The notes under the pieces were generated by a model. That model was not told the DNA's origin, made no database searches, and was given only the letters and a program-made list of their open reading frames with translations. From Ciona savignyi (lineage: Eukaryota > Chordata > Ascidiacea > Phlebobranchia > Cionidae), in NCBI GenBank assembly GCA_000149265.1, contig CH002829.1, positions 142,850 to 206,849 on the forward strand: a DNA stretch of 64,000 nucleotides. Direction: 5' to 3'. Shown here piece after piece: positions 11,540 to 21,180 of this stretch (position 1 is its first letter; every line of letters starts with the position of its first letter). Made by a program: the position numbers and the translations under genes.

Positions 11540-12360
11540 TTTATTTGGTTTCATCGGGTTACCGCATGTGCAAATCTAGCTCAATTTTGGGGTAGTCTAC
11601 TAGTTATAGGGGTCTGGCGGGCACTACCCACCACCAGATATATCTGGCTATATCCATTTATGATACCCTCGACTGTGCCGATCATTTTCTAGTATGTTGC
11701 GTGAGGTTACCTTTCAAGCTAATCTAGCTCAATTTTTGGAACGTGGGGCATTTGGGGGCGTCTGGCAGGCACAGTCCACCACTTAAATCGTCTGGCATGG
11801 GCGATTTACGAAACCGTAGACCATGACGAACATTTTTCATTTAGTTTCATCGGGTTACGTCATGAGCTAATCTAGCCTAATTTCGGGGTACTAGTTATGT
11901 GGGTCTGGCGGGCACTACCCACCACTAGAAATGTCTGGCAATAGCCATTCATGATATCTTGTGATATGCAGAACATTTTCCAATGTGTTTCGTGAGGTTA
12001 CCTTACAAGCTAACCTAGCTCAATTTTTGGAACATGGGGCATTTGGGGGCGTCTGGCAGGCACGGTCCACCACTTAAATCGTCTGGCATGGGCGATTTAC
12101 GAAACCGTAGACCATGACGAACATTTTTCATTTAGTTTCATCGGGTTACCTCATGAGCTAATCTAGCTCAATTTTTGGGTACTAGTTATGTGGGTCTGGC
12201 GGGCACTTTCCACCACTTGAAATGTCTGGCAATGGCCATTCATGATACCATGGGATATGCCGAACATTTTCCAATATGTTTCGTCGGGTTACCTTTGGAG
12301 CTAATCTAGCTCAATTTGTGGGTCTCCTCCTTACGTCCCCCCTGACCACACCCACCACAA
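11540..12360 (-). repeat. Right sub-terminal repeat array (inverted copy of the left array)
   Basis: Six units carrying GAGCTAATCTAGCTC, the complement of the left palindrome. Cores start near 11568, 11716, 11864, 12007, 12155 and 12298, with spacing 143-148. Flanking text such as GTTTCATCGGGTTACCTCAT is the complement of the left units. Together with 5490-6420 this makes inverted repeats of roughly 0.9 kb. Confidence 0.85.
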
Positions 12361-12795
12361 TGTGCCCGGCAGACGTCCATTTTCTTTCATGGAAATATAC
12401 ATAGATCATTGCTATATAGAAGAAAATTGGTTATTTTTCCAGCTATGTTGACCCCTACGGGCTCCCGTACTATCTAGTGTATATAAGTACAGTATCTCTA
12501 TGGTTGCAATGCTGTGTAAAGGGCGCATCAAGCTTACACGTAAAAATGCGTTAGACCTAGAGATTCTCTTAGAACTTACCGGTATGAACGTGCTCGTGAT
12601 AAAAAAATATTTGTCTTTGTGGCTTGTGTGTAGCTCGATTCTGTTAGGCAGCTGCTGTGGAATTTTAGTAATTATTACATCTTTATTAAGAGTTTAAAAC
12701 TTAAATATATATATACAACTTCTTTTGTTTGGCTTTCAGCCTTGTCTTTTCGGCCTTCAGTTTCAAACCCTCCTAGTCCATATTAAGCTTTAAAC

Positions 12796-13334
12796 CAGGG
12801 GCGTGCAACATACGGCCCGCGGGCCACAGCACGGCCCGCGGTACCTATTTACGTGGCCCGCTACACACTTTATGCTTCGTAGCCTATTCATTAAAAAACT
12901 TTCTCTTAATTGTAACGGCATTATTGGCGTTTTTGACTACAGTATAAAGATACATTAAACTGCTATTAAATTCCGTCTGTATAGTACTGTGACGAACTCC
13001 CATTGTTACAGCATAATGTACATTGTATGAAAACTGCCATTTTCTGGCAATGTTCCGTGATATTACTGTGTAAAATACTTCATTGGGTAACACAATCAAA
13101 TTGTAGTTTGCCTGATTTGCCAAAAACAGCAAGATGTATTTCATTCATGGTTACAAAAAGGACACTGAGTTAGTTACAAAACTTTAAGATGGCTTTAAGA
13201 TAACTGAAGCAATTGCCGAAAAAGCAAAGTCGTCATAAATAATTATAAGTAGTTCGATGGTATGGCCCGTTGGCCCGCAGTATCTCTATACTTGTACGTT
13301 GTCGCCCGTTGCGCAAAACAGTTGCACGCCCCTG
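12796..13334. mobile_element. hAT-type MITE (539 bp)
   Basis: Terminal inverted repeats CAGGGGCGTGCAAC at the left and GTTGCACGCCCCTG at the right, with an exact 8-bp target duplication CTTTAAAC (12788-12795 and 13335-13342). Units 2 and 3 have the empty site with a single CTTTAAAC at 45221-45228 and 57288-57295. There is no transposase. CAG-type ends plus an 8-bp duplication are diagnostic of hAT. Both sub-terminal regions are rich in GGCCCG(C/T) motifs, as in many hAT MITEs. Confidence 0.92.
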
Positions 13335-13342
13335 CTTTAAAC

Positions 13343-15137
13343 TATCATTTAGCTGACACTGCTTTCGTATTAACTCTTTTAAATACGTCCAAAAAACCCT
13401 CAGAAATATAAAAGAACAGTAGAAGTTACGAAACGCTGCTTACCAACTGATTATCAAAAAAACGCTGCTTACCAACTGATATCCGCAATTATGTCGAATT
13501 AGTAAATTAAATCAATCAGCTTCAGTACCAATAATTTCAGTTAAACTTTCGGTACTTCGGTGGTAAAAAACAATAACACGAGGCAATATGCTAAATTAGG
13601 CAAGTACTTGATGACGTAACAAACAACGTTGAAATATTGGGATTTCTAGGTCTAATATCAGGGGCAAACAATGAATTTTACACAAAACTCAAGCATCAAA
13701 CGACTTTAACAAAATCTTACAGATGTTACTATATTACACTTACAAAAAATAGCTTTCATTGCCTTTCATACCGACAGCCTTGAATTGCTTTTCAATATCT
13801 TCGATTTGATGACTAAACTCAAGCAGTGCCAAAACATACTTCCAACTTAGACTTATGTTTTACTTCTATGTTAAGTTATTAGCAAACATAAGGCATTTAA
13901 ATGTTTTACATAGTAACTTTACTTCTATACATATACTAAAAAATAAATATTAAAGCATATTACACAGGTCAAATTAGGTGAGATATCTTACAGCTATTTT
14001 TAAAAAAGTTTAAACTTTTTGCACGAGGCAGAAGATAACAATGGTGTCACAAAAAAGGCGATATAAATCTGTAAATCCTAATGTTTTAGGGATAACAACA
14101 TTTTTTTTAACTATTGTGATGTCATTTTGCGTAATGATGAATAGTTCTATAATTGCGTGAACCTCGTGTTTTTTTCTTTTCTACTGATTCTTCTTCTAAC
14201 ATCGTGTGTATACTGATTTTTTATTAATCTACGCGTAGACACTAGGTAAGCTGGTTATTTATTAATAATTATTACGTGTGTATTTAAGTACAAAATTGCA
14301 ACAGAAAATCGTACAACCCAAATAAACAATCCAACCATCAACGAACAAGAGATCTCTGGTTTAGAGTTTCCAAGTTCAGTCGCGTTTTGACTATTTATTA
14401 ATAAGATATGCTTGCTATATTCTTGTCACACTGTTAAGGAATCGGTGCAAATTTAGGTTGCACCATTAAAGAGACCGTACAGGGGAGTTTAAACACATAT
14501 TACGGTGGTATTCTTCGGTGGATATATCAGGATTTTTGTAGATTTCCCGGTTTGGTCAAGAAATTTGACGGAAATGACCGATTGTGCTGTAAGAATTAAA
14601 GATCTGGGATAGACAAGTAACATGGGTATCATTAGACCGTTTATTCTTATGGTAAAAAGAGTGGTCATCCCCGTGCAGTGATTTTGTTTTATCTCCAGCC
14701 AAGTCACTTAGAAAAGGATTGATATTTATTTGTTTCTAAATCATGATTGTAACAGACATGCCATATCACCCCGACATCTCCAACAAGGAATCGTCAAATC
14801 GGATTGAAACTTTAGGAATTGATAGATATCATGACCCCGATATGTTTAAATGTAAATTTATGTACTGAAACGTAGCCGTGTAAAACTAAATCGGACTGTT
14901 TTAGGAATATAGCTTATTTTCACTGCGGCGCTTGACAATATGCTTTAATTTAAATAAAACATATATGGTGAAATGTTCGTAAATCTCACACGAATGTTAG
15001 TTTTTAACTGCACGTGGAAAAAGTCTTCGGTGTGATAACTAGAGAACATATGCGTTTATTGATTGTTCTTTCACGTAGGTTTGGCGGCCGCGTCCGCTAT
15101 ATTTATTAATTTATATCCATTTTTTCACTGACGTGTT
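13343..15137. other. Unit leader region, no gene recognised
   Basis: AT-rich DNA conserved in unit 2 (45229-47012) and partly in unit 3 (57296-58165). A - strand open stretch at 14489-14707 is kept almost unchanged in unit 2, but the flanking DNA is equally conserved, so this is not evidence of coding. It could contain the promoter of the downstream gene, which starts 2.7 kb away in unit 2. No RNA gene was recognised. Confidence 0.5.
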
Positions 15138-15141
15138 TTAA

Positions 15142-16727
15142 AGGGGAACTGAAGTGGATTTTAAGAATATCTTAATAAATGGAAAAAAAATACGCTGATT
15201 TCAAAAATCAAATCAGTTTCTTCCGATATTTTTTTGTTAAAGAGTTATGAGCAAATATGCATTTCATTTTATGTTAGGGGATTTCCCGTATTACGTCATT
15301 GACGTTGTTGAGATTTCGTGCCTATATGCATTGTATACAATCATGTGCCAGTTTAGAGGTGAATTAGTAACAGAAGCGCCTGCAGGAGCGTTGTATTTTC
15401 GTTTTTTTTATAAAGACTTAGCATAACACTTTTCATGTAGCCTTACTGAACCAATGTACATGGTGACAGCTTACTTTAAGCGCGGTCATTAAGGCCTGCA
15501 CGGTCCTTGACCTAAGCTGAAAGCTGAGGTATACAGGTCTCGTATTTAAATGACTTTAGAATAATAAGTCTTAGCAATTTATATCATAAATCATAAAAGT
15601 GAAGACAGAACAAGAAAACTAGAACAGAATGCATTAAACTGTAACTGCCAGCAATTTATAGAAATAAACCAGCCATCAAGCAAAGGCTAGACTATGCGGT
15701 GGGAAAAGCCTATTTCTTTCATGGTTTACCTTGGCTGTTTGTATAATGTTTTGCTGTTGTTCATTTAATGTCTGCTGTTATTGAAACTGAGCATTAGCCT
15801 ACTGGTTGAGAATACCACTTATTGCATAAACCAGTTAATCCACAGTAGCCGATGTGTAGTCCGACAATAAGTACACAGCAAGCACTCATATACCTAAGTG
15901 AAGAATATATAGGCCTATAATAGATCTCTACTTAACTACCCAAATAAGTTAATAAGAATATACCACTTTTCCAATTTAGTTCTTTTTATTAGATATTGTA
16001 AAATGCCTAAAGTTAAGCCACTGAAAAGGAAGGAAGGGTGATTAGAGCATATTGTTTTGCTCCGGGATGTACAAATTCCTATTACAGCACACGAAATTCC
16101 AATCCACCTGTGCTCTTTCATCGATTTCCTCACAACGACAAAAAAAACGGATGAAGCAATGGATACAACAATGCAAGCGTTCTAAACTACCTGAAAAAAG
16201 AACCGCAGTGTGTAGTGCACATATTTGTGACAAGGATTATCATAGTAAAATTGTATTTGACTCCAATGGAGTGGCCAAGATGATGAAAACTCAAATGGAG
16301 TGGCCAAGATGATGGTGAAAAATACAGTTCCAACAATTTTTAATTTTTCTGATTATCATTTTAAACATAGTAATCAACCCAGTACATCAAGTGCAACTTC
16401 AAGAACTTCTTTATCCAAGCAGATAATTGAAAAATAAGGGCTTTTAGTAATGCAAGTCCAGTCTGGCGTTATTTTGTGCACAAATGCATGTACATTTATG
16501 CAGCATAAACATTCTTGCGGTGTGTCCATAAGAATACAGTTTTTGCAACGGCACCAAGTCATGTCAATAGGTAATGTTTCTAAATAAACATTTTCTTCTA
16601 TGGGGTTTGCATCTTTAGAGATACTTTCAGACGTTTTCCTTGGTTCAAACGCATATGACTGAATTTGTGTTGTTTTATTGTGTACAATAAAACTTCTTTC
16701 ATCCATGCCAGAATGCTGAAAACTGTC
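15142..16727 (+). mobile_element. THAP/TTAA element A, truncated at an assembly gap
   Basis: Aligns with bases 18826 to about 20393 of element B, with small indels. The + strand THAP reading frame (about 16035-16330) is frameshifted by an extra A run (CAAAAAAAACGG), and a small duplication follows (TGGAGTGGCCAAGATGATG twice). The - strand cysteine-rich ORF is better preserved here than in B. The sequence stops at GAAAACTGTC before the N run. Confidence 0.8.
16374..16727 (-). CDS. P2X7-tail-like cysteine-rich protein of element A (5' end in gap)
   Basis: Open on the - strand from the gap to a stop at 16374. It contains TWCRCKNCILMDTPQECLCC, followed by CITKSPYFSIICLDKEVLEV. The pattern WCxCxxC ... 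ECxCC ... CIT ... CL ... VL matches the zinc-binding cysteine-rich domain known as the ballast/C-terminal domain of P2X7 receptors, also found as a stand-alone domain in many invertebrate proteins. Element B has the same ORF with its start (MDDSFQHSGM at 20399), so about 120 residues in all. Role in the element unknown; DNA or protein binding is possible. Confidence 0.6.
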   Translation of the reverse strand, partial: DSFQHSGMDERSFIVHNKTTQIQSYAFEPRKTSESISKDANPIEENVYLETLPIDMTWCRCKNCILMDTPQECLCCINVHAFVHKITPDWTCITKSPYFSIICLDKEVLEVALDVLG

Positions 16728-16827
16728 NNNNNNNNNNNNNNNNNNNNNNNNNNNNNNNNNNNNNNNNNNNNNNNNNNNNNNNNNNNNNNNNNNNNNNNNN
16801 NNNNNNNNNNNNNNNNNNNNNNNNNNN
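16728..16827. other. Assembly gap (100 N)
   Basis: Exactly 100 N, a conventional placeholder for unknown length. The left flank is element A; the right flank starts in unrelated sequence that leads into a BEL/Pao-like Gag. Element A's missing half (about 0.8 kb by comparison with B) and the retroelement 5' end may lie here. Confidence 0.9.
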
Positions 16828-17039
16828 TACAGAAATCCGTATCTTCCCCGTATTATCTCTGTACCGTATCGTCCCAACAACCTTCCGTTCCGTATCTACA
16901 AACGTTTCAACCATGATCGCAAATTATAATTAGAGGACACAAACTGTCTGTTCATTTATCGATACGAATTATTTTCAAACCTAAGTAACCCGTTACTTTA
17001 CCCGCGGAAGTAACATTGTTTTCAAACTGAGCAAACTGA

Positions 17040-18430
17040 TCCAATCGACCGCACCTCACCTCTCGACCATAGTTACCAACGAGAAGACCGCGTAGAACAA
17101 TGGCTTGACAACATTAAAGAAGCCAAGCAGTCAGATACACCAGCACCACCTAACTCAACCACATCACTCAGTGACAAACACGAATCAGTAAGTGATGTAA
17201 GCACCTCAAGCTCGATGCGCCGCTTTAAGCTAAAATATAGCAAGGTTAAGCTTGAACTAGCTAGACTTGCGCGACAACAAGACTTGGAGAGAAAAGAAGA
17301 AAGAAAACTGCTCGCTGAAACAGCCGAAAGAGAGAGAAAATTGAAAGCGGAACTTGCTGAAAAAATACAAGAGGAACTTGCCGACCGTGAATCCCGGCGA
17401 AAAATAGAATTGGCTGAAGCTGAAGCTAGGGCATGGGAGGAAGCATCCATTCCTGAGGCCAGACACAACGATGTTCAAACCCGCCAATATGCTGGCTCAA
17501 CGACACTACTAAATCCGGTGAACAATCACGCAATGATAAACACCGACCGCAGAGCAACCATCGTTCTATTCTGCACGCCTGTCCGTTGTGCGCCCAGCGC
17601 TCTGTCACATCTTTCCTTGACCGAACGTCATTTGCCACCGTTTCCGTTCGACATCCGGGTGAACGACGAAAGAGAATTCGTGACAACACAGCATCAGAAC
17701 CGACCGTCCCGATATGATGATCGCTTCTCAATGCTCAATCAACAACGACGTACACAGCTGTCACCCACTCGTATCCGACGAGATTTACCACTCCGTCACA
17801 TAAACCACCAAGAGGTAGGTGAACGCTTCCTACCCAAACCAATCGTACAAAAATTTGATGGAGATCCGATGGACTACTGGTCCTTCGTCAACCGATACCA
17901 GCTACATATTTCCGACGAAGTAGACGTATACCACTTTAAATTAGTATACCTACTCCAACATTGCACAGAGCCCGTCTGTTAGAAAATTAGCATAACTCCG
18001 TAGATAATTACGAAGATGATGGCTACGAAACGACCATGCAAGAGTTATTCAAAAGATATGGTTAACCCCATATAATAGCAATACGGTGCGAGAGCTTGTT
18101 GCATGAATTCCCGAGGGTGCCCGCGGATGACCACGAAGCGCTGGAGAAATTGGCCGTACTGCTCCGAAACTGCTGCGCATCCCTGGAAAAGTAAAATCGG
18201 CGGTAGACTCTGTAGGCTTCATATCGACGCTGGTCAACAATTGGAACTGAAAAAGAAATGGATATCCTGCCATTGGAACTGAAAAAGAAATGGATATCCA
18301 AATCGCTGAGTATACAGGACAAAACAGACGCGATAGTTTGTTTTAAAAACTTTGCTTACTTCGTTAGAGAACAGAGTCACGAAGCTAACTTTGTGTATGG
18401 AAAGTGCACAATACAGCACTTAAAAAAAGC
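17040..18430 (+). pseudogene. BEL/Pao-type retrotransposon Gag, decayed
   Basis: In order: an N-terminal Ser/Thr/Pro-rich stretch (TPAPPNSTTSLSD), a long charged coiled coil at about 17215-17450 (repeated ELARLARQQ and AELAEKIQEEL), then RFLPKPIVQKFDGDPMDYW and KLVYLLQHC (17820-17965), the signature of BEL/Pao Gag (LPKxxxxxFDGDPLxYxxF...KLxYL). After a stop the homology continues in other frames: YETTMQELFKRYG, RVPADDHEALEKLAVLLRNC, and LELKKKWISKSLSIQDK (18258-18410). Stops and frame changes make it a pseudogene. No protease, RT or LTR is seen, so this is a fragment. Confidence 0.7.
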
Positions 18431-18511
18431 TTTAATTTAAAACATTTGTGATAAAATCTTTGTAAATCTATCGCGATTGTTCTTTTTTACCTACACATAG
18501 AGAAGAAGTTT

Positions 18512-18690
18512 GGTTTAATAACTATGGGACCCATGAGTTTATGCTTGCAGAAACAATAACTACATACACAGCGTATAAAATACAAAATGTGGTTAGGGAC
18601 CCTGTACCATGAATAAATGGCATACGACATGTGTTTTACAAATAGTGATGGTTAAACACGTGGTTGACACTCTCTAGTTTTACAATGGAT
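18512..18690 (-). repeat. Dispersed CACGTG repeat, reverse copy
   Basis: Its complement starts AACTAGAGAGTGTCAACCAC, contains TTTGTAAAACACAT and GGGTCCCTAACCACA, and ends near GTTTCTGCAAGCATAAAC. The same sequence lies forward at 22312-22470 (intron 1 of gene 1) and 48172-48330 (gene 2), with pieces at 24375-24412, 28632-28680 and 29702-29790. It is an unnamed dispersed repeat. Neither complete ends nor a target duplication were found. Confidence 0.6.
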
Positions 18691-19721
18691 TTGAATGCCA
18701 TACATTGCAAATATTACTTAGCCTATTTTATTAACTGGTTTGAATATACGTATGGTCGCACGATTTTTCAGAATCACCCAAATTGCGAAAACGTTTCCAA
18801 ATCTTACTGGAAAAAAACTGGTTAAAGGGGAACTGAAGTCGATTTTAAGAATATCTTAATAAATGGAAAAAAATACGCTGATTTCAAAAATCAAATCAGT
18901 TTCCTCCAATATTTTTTTGTTAAAGAGTTATGAGCAAATATGCATTTCATTTTATGTTAGGGGATTTCCCGTATTACGTCATTGACGTTGTTGAGATTTC
19001 GTGCCTATATGAATTGTATACAATCATGTGCCAGTTTAGAGGTGAATTAGTAACAGAAGCGCCTGCAGGAGCGTTGTATTTTCGTTTTTATTATGGAGAC
19101 TTAGCATAACACTTGTCATATAGTCTTACTGAACCAATGTACATGGTGACAGCTTACTTTAAGCGCGGTCATTAAGGCCTGCACGGTCCTGGACCTAAGC
19201 TGAATGCTGAGGTATACAGGTCTCGTATTTAAATGACTTTAGAATAATAAGTCTTAGCAATTTATATCATAAATTATAAAAGTGAAGACAGAACACGAAA
19301 ATTAGAACAGAATGCATTAAACTGTAACTGCCAGCAATTTATAGAAATAAACCAGCCATCAAGCAGAGGCTAGACTATGCGGTGAGAAAAGCCTATTTCT
19401 TTCATGGTTTACCTTGGCTGTTTGTGTAATGTTTTGCTGTTGTGTATGTGGTGCATTTAATGACTGCTGTTATTGACTGAGCATTAGCCTACTGGTTGAG
19501 AATACCACTTATTGCATAAACCAGTTAATCCACAGTAGCCGATGTGTAGTCCAACAATAAGTACACAGCAAGCACTCAGATACGTAAGTGAAGAATATAT
19601 ATAATAGATCTCTACTTAACTACCCAAATAAGTTAATAAGAATATACCACTTTTCCAATTTAGTTCTTTTTATTAGATATTGTAAAATGCCTAAAGTTAA
19701 GCCACTGAGAAGGAAGGAAGA

Positions 19722-20174
19722 GTGATTGGAGCATATTGTTTTGCTCCGGGATGTACAAATTTGTATTACAGCACACGAAATTCCAATCCACCTGTGCTCT
19801 TCCATCGATTTCCTCACAACGACAAAAAACGGATGAAGCAATGGATACAACAATGCAAGCGTTCTAAACTACCTGGAAAAAGAACCGCAGTGTGTAGTGC
19901 ACATATTTGTGACAAGGATTATCATAGTAAAATTGTATTTGACTCCAATGGAGTGGCCAAGATGATGAAAACAAACCGCTTGGTGAAAAATACAGTTCCA
20001 ACAATTTTTAATTTTTCTGATTATGATTTTAAACATAGTGATCAACCCAGTACATCAAGTGCAACTTCAAGAACTTCTTTATCCAAGCAGATAATGAAAA
20101 ATAAGGGCTGTGGGATCCTGCAAGTCCAGTCTGGCGTATTTTGTGCACAAATGCATGTACATTATGCAGCATAA
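19722..20174 (+). CDS. THAP zinc-finger protein of element B
   Basis: Reads AYCFAPGC, FHRFPHNDKKRMKQW, then KRTAVCSAHICDKDY and TVPTIFNF. This is a full C2CH THAP finger: C-x4-C, the central W, C-x2-H (CSAH), and the downstream P-x-I-F that follows most THAP domains. THAP domains bind transposon ends or promoters. The start is unclear: an upstream ATG (19687, MPKVKPLRRKEE) runs into a stop just before the finger, so an intron or a decayed start is likely. The last third overlaps the - strand ORF and may not be translated. Element A has a frameshifted copy. Confidence 0.65.
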   Translation: MIGAYCFAPGCTNLYYSTRNSNPPVLFHRFPHNDKKRMKQWIQQCKRSKLPGKRTAVCSAHICDKDYHSKIVFDSNGVAKMMKTNRLVKNTVPTIFNFSDYDFKHSDQPSTSSATSRTSLSKQIMKNKGCGILQVQSGVFCAQMHVHYAA

Positions 20175-20399
20175 ACATTCTGCCGGTGTGTCCATAAGAA
20201 TACAGTTTTGCAACGGGCACCAAGTCATGTCAATAGGTAATGTTTCTAAATAAACATTTTCTTCTATGGGGTTTGCATCTTTAGAGATACTTTCAGACGT
20301 TTTCCTTGGTTCAAACGCATATGACTGAATTTGTGTTGTTTTATTGTGTACAATAAAACTTCTTTCATCCATGCCAGAATGCTGAAAACTGTCATCCAT
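20041..20399 (-). pseudogene. P2X7-tail-like cysteine-rich protein of element B (frameshifted)
   Basis: Starts MDDSFQHSGMDERSF at 20399 and runs through ETLPIDMTWC. Small indels relative to element A then destroy the CRC pair and shift the frame after AECLCC, so the terminal CIT...CL block is out of frame. It gives the N-terminus that the gap hides in element A. Confidence 0.6.
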
Positions 20400-21180
20400 T
20401 TTAGTGTTACAACATTAACTTAAATTTACTCTAGAAATGAAGTAAACAAAAGAAATTTGTTAAAACTTCTATGCATATGTATACCAAATCTCTCACACTC
20501 TCAGTTTGTAGCCTAGGGCTAATAACATTGCTAGTCTACGTAATAACATTGCTAGTCTACGTTGCAGATTATGGCTATATATTGAAAAGCAACAATCATG
20601 AAAGAAATAGGCTGTTCCCACCGCATAGTCTGATCTTTGATTGATGGCTGGTTTATTTCTATAAATTGCTGGCAGTTACAGTTTACTGCCTCCTGTTCTA
20701 GTTTTCTTGTTCTGTCTTCACTTCTATGATTTATGATATAAATTGCTAAGACTTATTATTCTAAAGTCATTTAAATACGAGACCTGTATACCTCAGCATT
20801 CAGCTTAGGTCCGGGACCGTGCAGGCCTTAATGACCGCGCTTAAAGTAAGCTGTCACCATGCACATTGGTTCAGTAAGGCTATATGACAAGTGTTATGCT
20901 AAGTCTCCATAAAAAAACGAAAATACAACGCTCCTGCAGACGCTTCTGATACTAATTCAACTCTAAACTGGCACATGATTGTGTACAATGCATATAGGCA
21001 CGAAATCTCAACAACGTCAATGACGTAATACGGGAAATCCCCTAACATAAAATGAAATGCATATTTGCTCATAACTCTTTAACAAAAAAATATTGGAAGA
21101 AACTGATTTGATTTTTGAAATCAGCGTATTTTTTTCCATTTATTAAGCTATTCTTAAAATTTACTTCAGTTCCCCTTTAA

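Larger units (their letters stand above)
5412..12470 (+). mobile_element. XPG/FEN1-like-nuclease transposon (Academ-like?), copy 1
   Basis: A block of about 7 kb with inverted ends: the left end reads CGTAGGGGTCAACATAGCTG (from about 5428) and the right end its complement just before 12470. Both ends continue inward as arrays of ~147-bp sub-repeats in opposite orientation (5490-6420 and 11540-12360). One + strand gene lies between them (6699-11400). It sits inside the P element, about 30 bp from its right tip. Exact termini are uncertain: CGGGAGCCCGTAGGGG is shared by both ends of copy 2, but no clean target duplication could be assigned. The Academ label is an inference from the nuclease type plus long inverted repeats. 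Confidence 0.7.
1..12502 (-). mobile_element. P-type transposon, copy 1 (left end outside window, heavily invaded)
   Basis: Homologous along its length to the complete P element at 33699-44935; base 3 here matches base 33845 there, so about 146 bp of the left end lie outside the window. The right end is CTCTATG at 12502, followed by GTTGCAAT (12503-12510), the same 8 bases that flank copy 2. The transposase relic is on the - strand (224-510 and 3799-about 4700). Relative to copy 2 it lacks about 1.5 kb near base 245 (the region encoding the transposase C-terminus) and carries a solo LTR at 511-3794. A second transposon (about 5412-12470) is nested near the right end. The end and the target duplication are seen; assignment to the P superfamily rests on transposase motifs and the 8-bp duplication. 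Confidence 0.8.
15142..21176. mobile_element. TTAA-flanked composite insertion (two THAP-type elements plus a BEL/Pao relic)
   Basis: Unit 2 lacks this block; there the sequence runs GACGTGTTATAACGAC (near 47003). The outer ends are AGGGGAACTGAAGT (15142) and ACTTCAGTTCCCCT (ending 21176), with TTAA at 15138-15141 and 21177-21180. Inside: element A from 15142 to the N run, then retroelement and repeat DNA (16828-18821), then complete element B (18826-21176). A's right end is not seen. It may lie in the gap, or the scaffold may have joined two elements. Confidence 0.75.
18826..21176 (+). mobile_element. THAP/TTAA element B (2351 bp), possibly Kolobok-like
   Basis: Complete copy flanked by TTAA (18822-18825 and 21177-21180). 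Inverted repeats of about 580 bp: 18826-19400 mirrors 20597-21176, beginning AGGGGAACTGAAGT. The interior has a + strand THAP reading frame and a convergent - strand cysteine-rich frame. No DDE transposase domain is seen. A TTAA duplication plus a THAP protein is the combination known for Kolobok; P elements make 8-bp duplications, so they do not fit. It could be a non-autonomous member using a transposase in trans. Confidence 0.8.

Noticed and set aside
12500..12697. 65-codon + frame with a hydrophobic C-terminus
   Set aside because: It begins inside the P terminal repeat/target site; the equivalent frame in unit 3 is not preserved at its start, and no homology is recognised.
14489..14707. 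72-codon - strand frame nearly identical in unit 2
   Set aside because: Flanking non-coding DNA is equally conserved, and unit 3 carries deletions within it. There is no coding signal beyond the duplication itself.
16665..16916. Open frames spanning the 100-N run
   Set aside because: They cross a placeholder gap of unknown length. Only the part of the - strand frame at 16374-16727 is supported, by homology to element B.
18826..21176. Assigning the THAP element to the P superfamily
   Set aside because: It is flanked by TTAA, not an 8-bp duplication, and lacks every P catalytic block.
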